From Syntrophaceae bacterium UBA6255 (GTDB taxonomy: Bacteria > Desulfobacterota > Syntrophia > Syntrophales > Smithellaceae): a stretch of DNA of 42,543 bases. A model generated the notes under the pieces. The model was not told where the DNA came from. It searched no databases and saw only the letters and a program-made list of their open reading frames with translations. Positions 1-7,581 of this stretch are shown here, piece by piece. The stretch is taken from the NCBI GenBank assembly GCA_002441205.1, contig DJVN01000145.1, forward strand, positions 32,512 to 75,054, written 5' to 3'. Made by a program: the position numbers and the translations under genes. Position 1 is the stretch's first letter; the number at the start of each line of letters is the position of its first letter.

Positions 1-72
1 ATGGTTTTATTCGAACTGCTGCGCACGGCCGCCGATCCCAAAGCAAAAGATTTTTTTAAGATTGTTAAATAA
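1..72 (+). CDS. C-terminal end of an unidentified protein (partial)
   Basis: Frame 1 is open from the first base to a TAA at 70-72, giving 23 residues that end in ADPKAKDFFKIVK. The window starts inside or at the start of this frame, so the ATG at base 1 may be an internal Met. The charged, helical tail looks like the C-terminus of a cytosolic enzyme, but it is too short to assign. No terminator-like hairpin follows it directly. Confidence 0.4.
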   Translation: MVLFELLRTAADPKAKDFFKIVK

Positions 73-354
73 ATATAGGATATATCAATATGAAAAAGTT
101 TACCTTGCCTTACGAAATCTGAAAAACTATTTGGGACAGGGACAGATTCCGAACTGCTTAATTTTCTTGTTTTTTGTCATTTGCTGTGAATCCAAACCTC
201 TTTGCTGACAGAATTATTAATGAGGGAATTCCCTAACCTTATGAAAAAAAGTTATTCATACATTAAAAGTAGAAAGGGGTATCGCTAAGCAATGTTTGAA
301 ATTTATTTAAGACGCGCTTAAACAATTGTTTTGCCTTTTTAAAATATAGTTTAT

Positions 355-1323
355 TTAAAAAACATTCACACTATCGAACTGCGGGTTGATTACATATTTC
401 CCCGTCTTGCCAATAAAACCTACTTTGACTTTACCGTGTCCGATTCCGACAGGCGCAAGACCATTCTCAAACCAAAAGGCAATGTCAAACTGCGGATGGA
501 TGACATACTTGCCATTTTTATCGATAAAACCAAACTCGCCGTCTTTCTTAACAGACGCAAGTCCTTCGGAAAACCAAAAGGCAAAGTCAAATTGAGGATT
601 GATGACATACTTTCCGGTTTTGTCAATAAAACCAAACCTGCCTCCATTTTTAACAACGGCAAGACCTTCTGAGAACCAAAATGCGCCATCAAACTGCGGG
701 TCGATGATGAACTTGCCCGTCTTGTCGATATAACCATATTTATCCCCAATTTTCACGGCTGCAAGTCCTTCGGAAAACCATCCGGCATCATCAAATTGTG
801 GTTTAATGATATATTTCCCAGTTTTATCTATAAAACCAACCCTGGTCTTGCCGTCTTTATGAGCGACAGCAGTCAAACCATCAGAGAACCATCCAGCCTC
901 TTCAAATTGCGGGTTGATTACATATTTGCCCGTTTTATCGATATAACCGACTTTGACTTTGTCGCCGGCAATTCCTACAGGGGCAAGACCATCATGGAAC
1001 AAAAATGCAATATCGAATTGCGGGTTGATTACATACTCGCCCGTCTTGTCGATAAAGCCCCATCTATTTCCAATTTTCACTGCTGCGAAGCCATCGGAGA
1101 ATCTTCCCGCTCCCTCAAACTGTGGCCTGATTACATATTTGCCGGTCTTGTCGATATAGCCCCATAAATCTCCCTTTTTAACAGGAAAAGATATGATTTC
1201 ATCGCCGGTCACTGAGAAGAGTTTTTCTTTCAAATTTGAAATGCTATTATTTTCACATGCAGAGAAAATAAAAAGGGAAATAAAACCGAATATTACAACG
1301 AGTACCTTCTTGATATTTATCAT
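355..1323 (-). CDS. WG-repeat lipoprotein
   Basis: 322 residues. The N-terminus is a lipoprotein signal peptide: a basic start, a hydrophobic stretch and the lipobox FSAC with Cys near residue 23. After a short linker the protein is eight tandem WG/KWG-type repeats of about 33-37 residues. Each reads roughly W/F-G-[YF]-I-D-K-T-G-K-[YF]-V-I-x-P-Q-F followed by F-[SE]-[DE]-G-L-A-x-V. Family knowledge: WG repeats form beta-rich surface modules with no known catalytic activity and often occur in envelope proteins, so a surface binding role is an inference. The start is set by a strong AGGAGGA ribosome site just upstream of ATG 1323. The repeats are very similar to one another, also at DNA level, which suggests recent copy-number change. 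It stands alone on its strand, divergent from the DUF4019 gene. Confidence 0.88.
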   Translation of the reverse strand: MINIKKVLVVIFGFISLFIFSACENNSISNLKEKLFSVTGDEIISFPVKKGDLWGYIDKTGKYVIRPQFEGAGRFSDGFAAVKIGNRWGFIDKTGEYVINPQFDIAFLFHDGLAPVGIAGDKVKVGYIDKTGKYVINPQFEEAGWFSDGLTAVAHKDGKTRVGFIDKTGKYIIKPQFDDAGWFSEGLAAVKIGDKYGYIDKTGKFIIDPQFDGAFWFSEGLAVVKNGGRFGFIDKTGKYVINPQFDFAFWFSEGLASVKKDGEFGFIDKNGKYVIHPQFDIAFWFENGLAPVGIGHGKVKVGFIGKTGKYVINPQFDSVNVF

Positions 1324-1540
1324 TACAAATCCTCCTCGTATATTCTACGTTAATATGCGAATAAGAACAGACGCTCCTTTGTAAACGTGATTTATGTTAA
1401 TGCATAATGATATTTTTTCCAACTCTTTTTTGAACATCAATATAGTTTTTTGTTTTTCCATTATGTTGTTTATGCTATGTTAAAAAAACCGTTCCTTCAA
1501 AAAAGCCCTTTAAGATATTATCAGAAAGGAGACAGCTGAG

Positions 1541-1963
1541 ATGAAAAGAATAATCGTATTTGTAGTTATCATTGCCATTTCAGTCTTGGCCGCTTCGTCT
1601 TGGGCGGCCAAGACTGAAAAAGAAAAAGCTGCCGTTGCAGTGGCGGGAAAGTGGCTAGCTCTTATCGATACAGGAAAATATTCGGATAGCTGGCGAGACG
1701 CAAACGAGTATTTCAAAAAATCTGTCAAACAGGATCCATGGGAAAATACTGTCCGTTCAGTCAGAAGAACTACAGGCAAAATGATTTCAAGAAAACTTAA
1801 AAATAAGATTGATAAGAAACCATCGCCTGGTGAACCGCAAGGCCAGTATATTATCGTCCAATATTCAACATCTTTTCAGAACAAAAAGTCAGCCACTGAA
1901 GAAGTTGTAACCACGCTTGACAAAGATGGCCGATGGAAAGTATCCGGCTATCACTTCTATTAA
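1541..1963 (+). CDS. DUF4019 family exported protein
   Basis: 140 residues. Residues 1-22 form a signal peptide ending near SSWAA. The remainder resembles the DUF4019 family: an early helix (VAGKWLALIDTGKYSDSW), a central segment with DPWENTVRSVRRTTG, and a C-terminal beta part (YIIVQYSTSF, then DGRWKVSGYHFY). This is the fold of small periplasmic or secreted proteins of unknown function. A good ribosome site (AAAGGAG) precedes ATG 1541. The gene is monocistronic and divergent from the WG-repeat lipoprotein. Family assignment is by recalled pattern, not by search. Confidence 0.75.
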   Translation: MKRIIVFVVIIAISVLAASSWAAKTEKEKAAVAVAGKWLALIDTGKYSDSWRDANEYFKKSVKQDPWENTVRSVRRTTGKMISRKLKNKIDKKPSPGEPQGQYIIVQYSTSFQNKKSATEEVVTTLDKDGRWKVSGYHFY

Positions 1964-1972
1964 AATTATTTT

Positions 1973-2022
1973 TATTCTGGCAGTCCCGCGGGAACTTGAA
2001 CATCGTTTTCCGGTGTGAGAAG
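1973..2022 (-). pseudogene. Decayed 3' half of tRNA-Glu (possible old attachment site)
   Basis: These 50 bases match 42 of 50 positions of 3241-3290. That is the part of the intact tRNA-Glu(CTC) from the anticodon loop to the encoded CCA, plus five flanking bases (TATTC), in the same orientation. The 5' half of the tRNA is not recognisable next to it. A 3'-half copy in direct orientation beyond the tRNA 3' end is the layout left by an element integrated into a tRNA gene. The copy has eight mismatches, so any such event is old. Confidence 0.75.
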
Positions 2023-2153
2023 GCGATTATGAACGCACCGGACGTGTGCGAATATTTCTATCGTAAGATTTACGATTCCGTACGCGCATGCCCTTTCCAA
2101 AATTTTAGTCGGCAGCAGAAGAACCACGTGATTCCAAGGACAGTGCGTGAAAA

Positions 2154-2187
2154 CGGCAGATAATCCTTTTGTCAGGATTATCTGCCG
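2154..2187 (-). terminator. Perfect 13-bp hairpin, likely terminator of the C39-like gene
   Basis: 2154-2166 and 2175-2187 are perfect inverted repeats (CGGCAGATAATCC and its complement) with an 8-base loop. Read on the minus strand, the hairpin comes 39 bases after the stop of the C39-like lipoprotein gene and is followed by TTTT. The stem is strong but the U-tract is short, so it may end transcription weakly or protect the 3' end. Confidence 0.55.
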
Positions 2188-2225
2188 GCGGATGAAGGTC
2201 ATTTACTGATCATGCCGGCACGGTA

Positions 2226-3107
2226 TTAATGGCGGAACCCGACCCAGTTTCCATCCCATCGTGCATTGAGGACAAAGGGATCGTCTGATTTATACCAGTA
2301 ATCTTCTATGAAGAAGTCGAAGTCCACCTTTTGAATGAAACATATATCAGGGTTACCGCTGTCTATCGCTACGCAATCGCACTGGTTCCCCTGGTGATTT
2401 AGATCATTCGGGTCCATAAAGTAAACCACATTTGCAGAATCATCGTATCCGATCACCAGCACATAATGGCCCGAAGAAGGAATCCCCATGACCGGCGATC
2501 TCCACAGGTGTAATAGCACGGGAGAACCGGTATTCAAAAACGGAACAATTTGATTGAGAAAAATATTTCTTTTTTGCTCGGAAATGCCGTCCTCCGTTCC
2601 GGTGAGGTCATCGCCGTAATTGCCTGCCATCACCGCGCTATATAACGCGTTGTTACCTGATTCATCCAGAAGACCTTCTGCGGCCTTTACCAACGATGAA
2701 AGGTGGACGCCAGCCAGACTATTTAATGTATCATCTATATATTGAATATATATCGCTATTTGAGAAGCCGCTGAAAGTTCAGTTGGATAATTAATTTTAT
2801 CCGTGATTTCCGCAGGACAATCATCATCGACGATCCCAGTTTTTATATTTTTCAGGTGATCGCCATAGTATTTCATGACCATGTAAAAACTTGTCGCGCC
2901 GCACAGACCCGATTCCTGCGAAACATAGTAGTAGGATGGATTATTCCTGATCGTTTCATACGGTTGCTGCTGGGCAGCAGTTTGCCCGACAACTGCCGGG
3001 GAATAATCCTGTGAGTCTGCATCAGACGAATTAGAACAACCGCTGAACATAACGCTCGTCAGCAACAAGACAATAGCGAAATACAAACCAAAAATTTTTC
3101 TCATCAT
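2226..3107 (-). CDS. C39-like cysteine peptidase lipoprotein
   Basis: 293 residues with a lipoprotein signal peptide (lipobox FSGC, Cys24) and a Ser/Asp/Gln-rich linker to about residue 50. The rest looks like a papain-fold Peptidase_C39-like domain. Cys69 lies in SGLCGATSFYMVMKYYG, His214 in SGHYVLVIGYDD and Asp232 in YFMDPND, giving a complete Cys-His-Asp set. The conserved Gln of the oxyanion hole may be Gln64 or another Gln. Family knowledge: these domains are often extracellular or periplasmic peptidases or amidases of unknown substrate; no ABC transporter is fused or adjacent, so a bacteriocin-processing role is not indicated. ATG 3107 or ATG 3104 could be the start. The gene is flanked by the tRNA-Glu remnant and the intact tRNA-Glu, suggesting it came in with an inserted segment. 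Confidence 0.8.
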   Translation of the reverse strand: MMRKIFGLYFAIVLLLTSVMFSGCSNSSDADSQDYSPAVVGQTAAQQQPYETIRNNPSYYYVSQESGLCGATSFYMVMKYYGDHLKNIKTGIVDDDCPAEITDKINYPTELSAASQIAIYIQYIDDTLNSLAGVHLSSLVKAAEGLLDESGNNALYSAVMAGNYGDDLTGTEDGISEQKRNIFLNQIVPFLNTGSPVLLHLWRSPVMGIPSSGHYVLVIGYDDSANVVYFMDPNDLNHQGNQCDCVAIDSGNPDICFIQKVDFDFFIEDYWYKSDDPFVLNARWDGNWVGFRH

Positions 3108-3245
3108 CTTTTCTTTATCCTATATTCTGAATTAAAAGTAAAATCGATTTATTTAATGACATAGCGCGTGTGTTGAGCATTTGAGTTTTATGAATAGCGT
3201 ATGCCGATAAAATTTTGTATATTTATTAAGGATTTAATTATATTC

Positions 3246-3320
3246 TGGTAGTCCCACGGGGACTTGAACCCCGGTTTCCGGCGTGAGAGGCCAGCGTCCT
3301 AACCACTAGACGATGGGACC
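3246..3320 (-). tRNA. tRNA-Glu (anticodon CTC)
   Basis: The minus strand folds as a full cloverleaf. The acceptor GGTCCCA pairs with TGGGACT (one G-U), the anticodon stem CTGGC/GCCGG encloses loop CTCTCAC with anticodon CTC at 3285-3287, and the T arm contains GGTTCAAGTCC. The CCA end is encoded (3246-3248). It decodes GAG. It lies about 220 bases downstream of gltX on the same strand, next to the enzyme that charges it. Its 3' half is duplicated in decayed form at 1973-2022. Confidence 0.97.
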
Positions 3321-3411
3321 ATTTTGGTGGGACGGTATTCGAAACTGACTGACAATTTTCGAGACAGAACTCCTGCAGTCAGACGATTTCCCAGCAAAGC
3401 AGAGGGTTGAG

Positions 3412-3440
3412 TATCTATTTAAACATATTGTAAAAGTCAA
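3412..3440 (-). promoter_or_regulatory. Candidate sigma-70 promoter for tRNA-Glu
   Basis: On the minus strand TTGACT (3435-3440) and TAGATA (3412-3417) are separated by 17 bases. This is a good -35 and a weak -10, about 90 bases upstream of the mature tRNA 5' end. It would make tRNA-Glu independent of gltX read-through. Confidence 0.35.
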
Positions 3441-3538
3441 GGTAAAATTGGGTAATTCCCCTATCCTTTTCTCGGTAACATTTCTTAATGGGTCAAGAGG
3501 AATAACCGTGAATATAAATCCACCCAAAAATAAAAAAT

Positions 3539-4939
3539 TTAGTTGCGCGATTCAATATAGGCTATCGCGTTATTAATTTTTTTTATCACACGATCTTTAC
3601 CAAATGTGACCATGACTTCGTCAATACCGGGACTTACTGTTTTACCGGTAAGGGCCACACGCAACGGCTGTGCGATTACCTTAAATTTGATATTATGTTT
3701 CTCTATGAAGCTCTTGAGGAATTCTTCGATACGTTCCTTGCTGAAATCCTGTACTGCGGAAATCCCGACAACCATAGCCTTTAAATACCCGGAAATTTCC
3801 GGTGTTAAAAACTTCCGCGCTGCCTGCTCTTCGTAGTGAATCTCATCGGCAAAATAAAAATCAGCCATATTAGCCAATTCTACAAGCGTTTTAACCCGCG
3901 GTTGTAAATCAGCGATAACTTGTTTGATAAAACCGGCGTCACTCGTATTCGTGCCGTCTGGCCATAGTGGTTTCATTTCTTCCATCAGCCGCTCAGAAGA
4001 CGATTCTTTAATATAATGAGCGTTGAGCCAAAGAAGCTTATCGGGATTGAAAACGGCTGGCGATTTTCCGACCGCTTCCATACTGAAAAATTCGACCAAC
4101 TGCGCCATCGAAAAAATTTCCTGATCGCCGTGCGCCCAACCCAGGCGAACCAGATAATTTACCAACGCCTCCGGCAAGTAACCCATTTCCTTATAGGCCA
4201 TAACCGAAGTAGCGCCGTGACGTTTGCTCAAACGTGTCTTGTCGCTTCCCAATATCATGGGAACATGGGCGAATTTTGGCACATCAAAACCCAGCGCCTG
4301 ATACATCAGAATCTGACGGGGAGTATTATTAACATGGTCATCTCCTCGAATGACATGAGTTATATTCATAAGAGCGTCATCAACGACTACAGCAAAATTA
4401 TACGTGGGATAACCATCACTCCGCTCGATAATTAAATCGTCCAGTTCGTCATTGTTAAAGATAATATTGCCTTTAATTAAATCTTCAACAACTGTGGCGC
4501 CATCCTGCTTGCTGTGAAAACGCACGACGCTGTTTTCCGATTTGGTCAGTTTCTTATCGCGGCATGTTCCGTCATATTTAGGTTTTTTACCGGTTGCCAG
4601 AGCTTTTTTTCTTTTTTCTTCCAACTCTTCAGGCGTGCAGGTGCAATAGTAGGCGTGACCTTCTTTGATTAATTTTTGAACCATTTCTCTATGCAGGTCA
4701 ACCCGTTGTGCCTGAAAATACGGACCTTCGTCCCAATTCAATCCCAGCCAAACCATGGCATCAAGGATTGCTTTGGTTGATTCGTGAGTTGAACGCTGTT
4801 GATCTGTATCTTCGATACGCAAAACAAAGTCTCCACCGTTATGGCGAGCGAAGAGCCAGTTAAAAAGAGCGGTTCTCGCTCCACCGATATGTAAAAATCC
4901 CGTCGGAGAAGGAGCAAAACGAGTTCTTATTTTTCCCAT
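3539..4939 (-). CDS. gltX: Glutamyl-tRNA synthetase
   Basis: 466 residues, the usual length for bacterial GluRS. It charges tRNA-Glu with glutamate at the expense of ATP. Class I signatures are present: the HIGH-type HIGG at 17-20 within PSPTGFLHIGGARTA, and the KMSKS-type RLSKR at 236-240 (KTRLSKRHGATSV). A Cys-rich segment at about 99-126 (CTCTPEEL ... GTCRDK) resembles the zinc-binding insertion of many bacterial GluRS. The C-terminal helical anticodon-binding region is complete. ATG 4939 starts directly with MGKIRTRFAPSPTG as expected. Discriminating versus non-discriminating charging cannot be decided from the sequence, and no gatCAB genes are in the window. It is divergent from yceD across 225 bases and upstream of tRNA-Glu. 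Confidence 0.97.
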   Translation of the reverse strand: MGKIRTRFAPSPTGFLHIGGARTALFNWLFARHNGGDFVLRIEDTDQQRSTHESTKAILDAMVWLGLNWDEGPYFQAQRVDLHREMVQKLIKEGHAYYCTCTPEELEEKRKKALATGKKPKYDGTCRDKKLTKSENSVVRFHSKQDGATVVEDLIKGNIIFNNDELDDLIIERSDGYPTYNFAVVVDDALMNITHVIRGDDHVNNTPRQILMYQALGFDVPKFAHVPMILGSDKTRLSKRHGATSVMAYKEMGYLPEALVNYLVRLGWAHGDQEIFSMAQLVEFFSMEAVGKSPAVFNPDKLLWLNAHYIKESSSERLMEEMKPLWPDGTNTSDAGFIKQVIADLQPRVKTLVELANMADFYFADEIHYEEQAARKFLTPEISGYLKAMVVGISAVQDFSKERIEEFLKSFIEKHNIKFKVIAQPLRVALTGKTVSPGIDEVMVTFGKDRVIKKINNAIAYIESRN

Positions 4940-5085
4940 TATTGATTTCCTGTATTTTTTGTAATCTTATAGAATTGAGATCCACTTTTTGTCAAGTTCC
5001 ATAATTTTTGTTTATTAATAGTCCGGTTAAGCAGTAAAAATCAATTTAAAATTCAGGTGGTTAACCGGAGATACAAATAAATAAA

Positions 5086-5115
5086 TTGTACTTGACAATA
5101 AAAAGATTTTATAAT
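5086..5115 (+). promoter_or_regulatory. Candidate promoter of the yceD-rpmF-acpP-fabF block
   Basis: A perfect -10 TATAAT at 5110-5115 has TTGTAC (5086-5091) 18 bases upstream. A consensus -35 TTGACA also sits at 5092-5097, 17 bases from a weak -10 TTAACT at 5115-5120. Either pairing starts transcription about 40-50 bases before yceD. The two sets overlap and may be alternative promoters. Confidence 0.5.
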
Positions 5116-5164
5116 TAACTCGCAAGGTTAAATATACGGTAGTTTTTTTGATAACAGACTTGTT

Positions 5165-5707
5165 ATGGCTAATTCTTTGAAAATTAACGTTTTTTTGATT
5201 CCGGAAGAAGGGCAACACTACGTTTTTTCCGAGGGAGATGCCTGGTTTAAAGGATGCTTTAAAGAAGGCGAAACTCCTGATTTTTCTCTGGAGCAGATAG
5301 ATGTACGTTGCTTGATAACAAAAACTGCAGGTACCGTTTTTATTAAAGGGTCGTTTTCCGCCTCGATTGGTATTTGCTGTAGCCGTTGTCTGGAAAATAC
5401 AAAGCTATCAATCGGCAGTGATTTTGCTTATACTCTTGTGCCAGCTAAAATGGAGACTGTTGAAGATTTGGAGCTTAAACCGGAAGAATTGGAGATCAGT
5501 TATTATCAGGGTGATTTTATTGACCTTACGCCTATTATCTGTGAGCAGATCATTTTACAGATACCCATTAAAGTTCTGTGCAAGGAAGAATGCAAAGGTC
5601 TGTGTCAGCAATGCGGCGCCAATTTGAATATTTCTTTATGTCATTGCGGTTCGCGCTCTTTTGACAGCCGCATGGCCGTATTAAAAAATTTTAAAATAAA
5701 AAACTAA
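5165..5707 (+). CDS. yceD: YceD/DUF177 family protein
   Basis: 180 residues. DUF177 (YceD) proteins are almost always encoded just before rpmF, as here with a 19-base gap. They are linked to large-subunit rRNA (23S) accumulation, though the biochemical role is not settled. Visible features are the central CSRCLE motif (about residue 73) and a C-terminal Cys cluster (CKEECKGLCQQCG ... LCHCG) typical of the family and probably metal-binding. There is no convincing Shine-Dalgarno before ATG 5165, so the start is chosen by position and frame. It is the first gene of the plus-strand housekeeping block, behind the promoter at 5086-5115. Confidence 0.9.
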   Translation: MANSLKINVFLIPEEGQHYVFSEGDAWFKGCFKEGETPDFSLEQIDVRCLITKTAGTVFIKGSFSASIGICCSRCLENTKLSIGSDFAYTLVPAKMETVEDLELKPEELEISYYQGDFIDLTPIICEQIILQIPIKVLCKEECKGLCQQCGANLNISLCHCGSRSFDSRMAVLKNFKIKN

Positions 5708-5726
5708 TTATAGAAAAAGGTGAATT

Positions 5727-5912
5727 ATGCCAAATCCAGTAAAACGACATTCCAAAACCAGACGAAATCAGAGAAGGGCGAATGATTTTCTAAAAGCTCC
5801 TTCTATGTCCCTGTGTCCGCAGTGCAATGAGCCCAAAATGCCGCATCGTGTATGTCCCACATGCGAAACCTACCGCGGCAGGGAATACAGAAAAGCGGAA
5901 AAGAATGACTAG
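5727..5912 (+). CDS. rpmF: 50S ribosomal protein L32
   Basis: 61 residues, normal length for bL32. The N-terminus has the basic MPNPVKRHSKTRRNQRRAND signature, followed by the zinc-binding form of L32: CPQC ... CPTC, then YRGREYRK. All four Cys are present, so this is the zinc-containing (C+) version. It has a good ribosome site (AAAAAGGTG) and is co-directional with yceD. The next gene, acpP, follows after 160 bases. Confidence 0.97.
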   Translation: MPNPVKRHSKTRRNQRRANDFLKAPSMSLCPQCNEPKMPHRVCPTCETYRGREYRKAEKND

Positions 5913-6072
5913 ATTAAAATTTTTTTGAATTCTGCTTTTTTTCATTTGAATTAGGAAGTATCTTCGAACATTAAAGTGGACGCACGATACCGCCATCTGT
6001 CGTTACAATAGATTATAATGAAGATAAATTGATCTAAAACGAGGTCAATTCAAGATTTGAGGAGGAATTTTC

Positions 6073-6309
6073 ATGACGTTAGAAGAAAAAGTCATTAATA
6101 TTATTGTCGAGCAGCTTGACGTCACAAAGGAAGAATGCGTTTTGGAAGCATCTTTTATTGACGATTTGGGAGCTGATTCTCTGGATATTGTAGAGCTTCT
6201 CATGGAAATGGAAGAAGCTTTTGGTATAGAGATAGCTGATGAAGAACTTGAAAAGATTGCCACCATACAAGACGTAGTTGATTTTCTTAAGCAGAAAGGC
6301 GTTAAATAA
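6073..6309 (+). CDS. acpP: Acyl carrier protein
   Basis: 78 residues, highly acidic. It carries growing acyl chains on a 4'-phosphopantetheine arm attached to Ser36 in the motif GADSLDIVELLM. The three-helix ACP pattern and length match type II fatty-acid synthase ACP. A near-perfect ribosome site (GAGGAGG) precedes ATG 6073, fitting a very abundant protein. A TATAAT box at 6014-6019 could support an extra promoter, but no good -35 is visible. It pairs with fabF 24 bases downstream. The usual plsX-fabH-fabD-fabG genes are not upstream. Confidence 0.97.
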   Translation: MTLEEKVINIIVEQLDVTKEECVLEASFIDDLGADSLDIVELLMEMEEAFGIEIADEELEKIATIQDVVDFLKQKGVK

Positions 6310-6333
6310 AACTGCCTGACAGGATTTTTGCCA

Positions 6334-7581
6334 ATGAAAAGGCGTGTCGTTGTAACGGGTCTTGGTGCATTGACTCCCCTGGGAAATTCAGTTGATGAAT
6401 CATGGGAAGGCGCGAAAGCGGGTCAATCAGGTATCGGACCGATTACAAAATTTGACAGTAGTTCTTTTAAAACAAGAATTGCCGGAGAAGTAAAAAATTT
6501 CGATCCCCTTCAATATGTCAGCAAACAGGAAGTTCGTCGTTACGATGATTTCATTCTTTACGCTCTTGCCGCCTCGGAAATGGCACTGACCGACGCAAAC
6601 CTGACGATTGGCTCTGAATTTTCCGACCGAACCGGCGTAATCATCGGTTCGGCTATCGGGGGGCTGGCCACGCTGGAAGAAGAATATAAGAATCTGTTGA
6701 ATGCCGGTCCCCGAAAAATTTCTCCATTTGCGGTTCCGGCCATCCTGGCCAATCTCGCATCCGGTCAGGTTTCCATCAGATTTGGAGCGAAGGGACCCAT
6801 CAATTGCGCCGTCACCGCTTGCGCAGCGGGGACATCGGCCATTGGAGACGCTTACAAAACAATCACCTATGGAGATGCCGATGTGATGATTGCCGGCGGT
6901 ACGGAAGCGGCCGTGACACCAATGGCTGTCGCCGGTTTCGGTTCCATGCGGGCGCTGTCCGTTAGAAACGATGACCCGCAAAAAGCCAGCAGACCGTTCG
7001 ATCAAGACCGTGATGGTTTTATTATCGGCGAGGGTTGCGGTATCATTGTGTTAGAAGAATTATCATTCGCATTAAATAGAGGAGCGCGTATTTACGCGGA
7101 ACTGGCCGGTTACGGTTGCACCTCTGACGCTTTTCATATGGCTGCTCCACCGCCCGGTCACGAAGGCGCTGCTCGCAGTATGCGCGTTGCGATAAAAGAT
7201 GCCGGTTTAAATCCGGAAGATGTTGATTACATCAACGCTCACGGCACATCAACGCCGCTTAACGATTTATATGAAACCCAGGCCATTAAGTCTCTCTTTG
7301 GCGAACACGCAAGCAAGCTGATGGTGAGTTCCACAAAATCCATGACCGGTCACATGCTGGGAGGCACCGGAGGAGTAGAGGCGATTTTCGCTGTTAAAGC
7401 TCTGCAGGAAGGCTTGATTCCGCCGACAATTAATTTGGATAATCCCATTGAGGGATGCGATCTTGATTTTGTGCCCCATGTCGCCAGAAGGAAGGAAATT
7501 AATACCGCCCTGTCGAACACCTTTGGTTTTGGCGGCGTCAACACGGTTTTATTGTTTCGAAAATATAATGAGACTCTCTAA
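6334..7581 (+). CDS. fabF: 3-oxoacyl-[acyl-carrier-protein] synthase II
   Basis: 415 residues from ATG 6334; an in-frame TTG at 6328 would add two residues, but AGGA at 6321-6324 suits the ATG. FabF condenses malonyl-ACP with acyl-ACP in chain elongation. The thiolase-fold triad is complete and falls at the same numbers as in E. coli FabF: Cys163 (AVTACAAGTSA), His303 (NAHGTSTPLND) and His340 (TGHMLGG). Glycine-rich motifs such as GFGGVN near the C-terminus are present. The last codons (Asn-Glu-Thr-Leu-stop) lie in a copy of the TAATGAGACTC module of the neighbouring intergenic repeat, so the extreme C-terminus seems repeat-derived. Confidence 0.97.
   Translation: MKRRVVVTGLGALTPLGNSVDESWEGAKAGQSGIGPITKFDSSSFKTRIAGEVKNFDPLQYVSKQEVRRYDDFILYALAASEMALTDANLTIGSEFSDRTGVIIGSAIGGLATLEEEYKNLLNAGPRKISPFAVPAILANLASGQVSIRFGAKGPINCAVTACAAGTSAIGDAYKTITYGDADVMIAGGTEAAVTPMAVAGFGSMRALSVRNDDPQKASRPFDQDRDGFIIGEGCGIIVLEELSFALNRGARIYAELAGYGCTSDAFHMAAPPPGHEGAARSMRVAIKDAGLNPEDVDYINAHGTSTPLNDLYETQAIKSLFGEHASKLMVSSTKSMTGHMLGGTGGVEAIFAVKALQEGLIPPTINLDNPIEGCDLDFVPHVARRKEINTALSNTFGFGGVNTVLLFRKYNETL

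Noticed and set aside
355..1323. CRISPR-like array from the regular repeats
   Set aside because: The periodicity comes from coding WG repeats of about 105-110 bases with conserved codons, not from short repeats and unique spacers; no cas gene is present.
1933..2163. 76-codon frame after the DUF4019 gene
   Set aside because: It overlaps the tRNA-Glu remnant and has no ribosome site or family pattern.
5092..5115. TTGACA with TATAAT as one promoter
   Set aside because: The spacer is only 12 bases, so these boxes cannot serve together; alternative pairings are given instead.
6427..7005. 192-codon frame antisense to fabF
   Set aside because: Shadow frame within a clear fabF gene.
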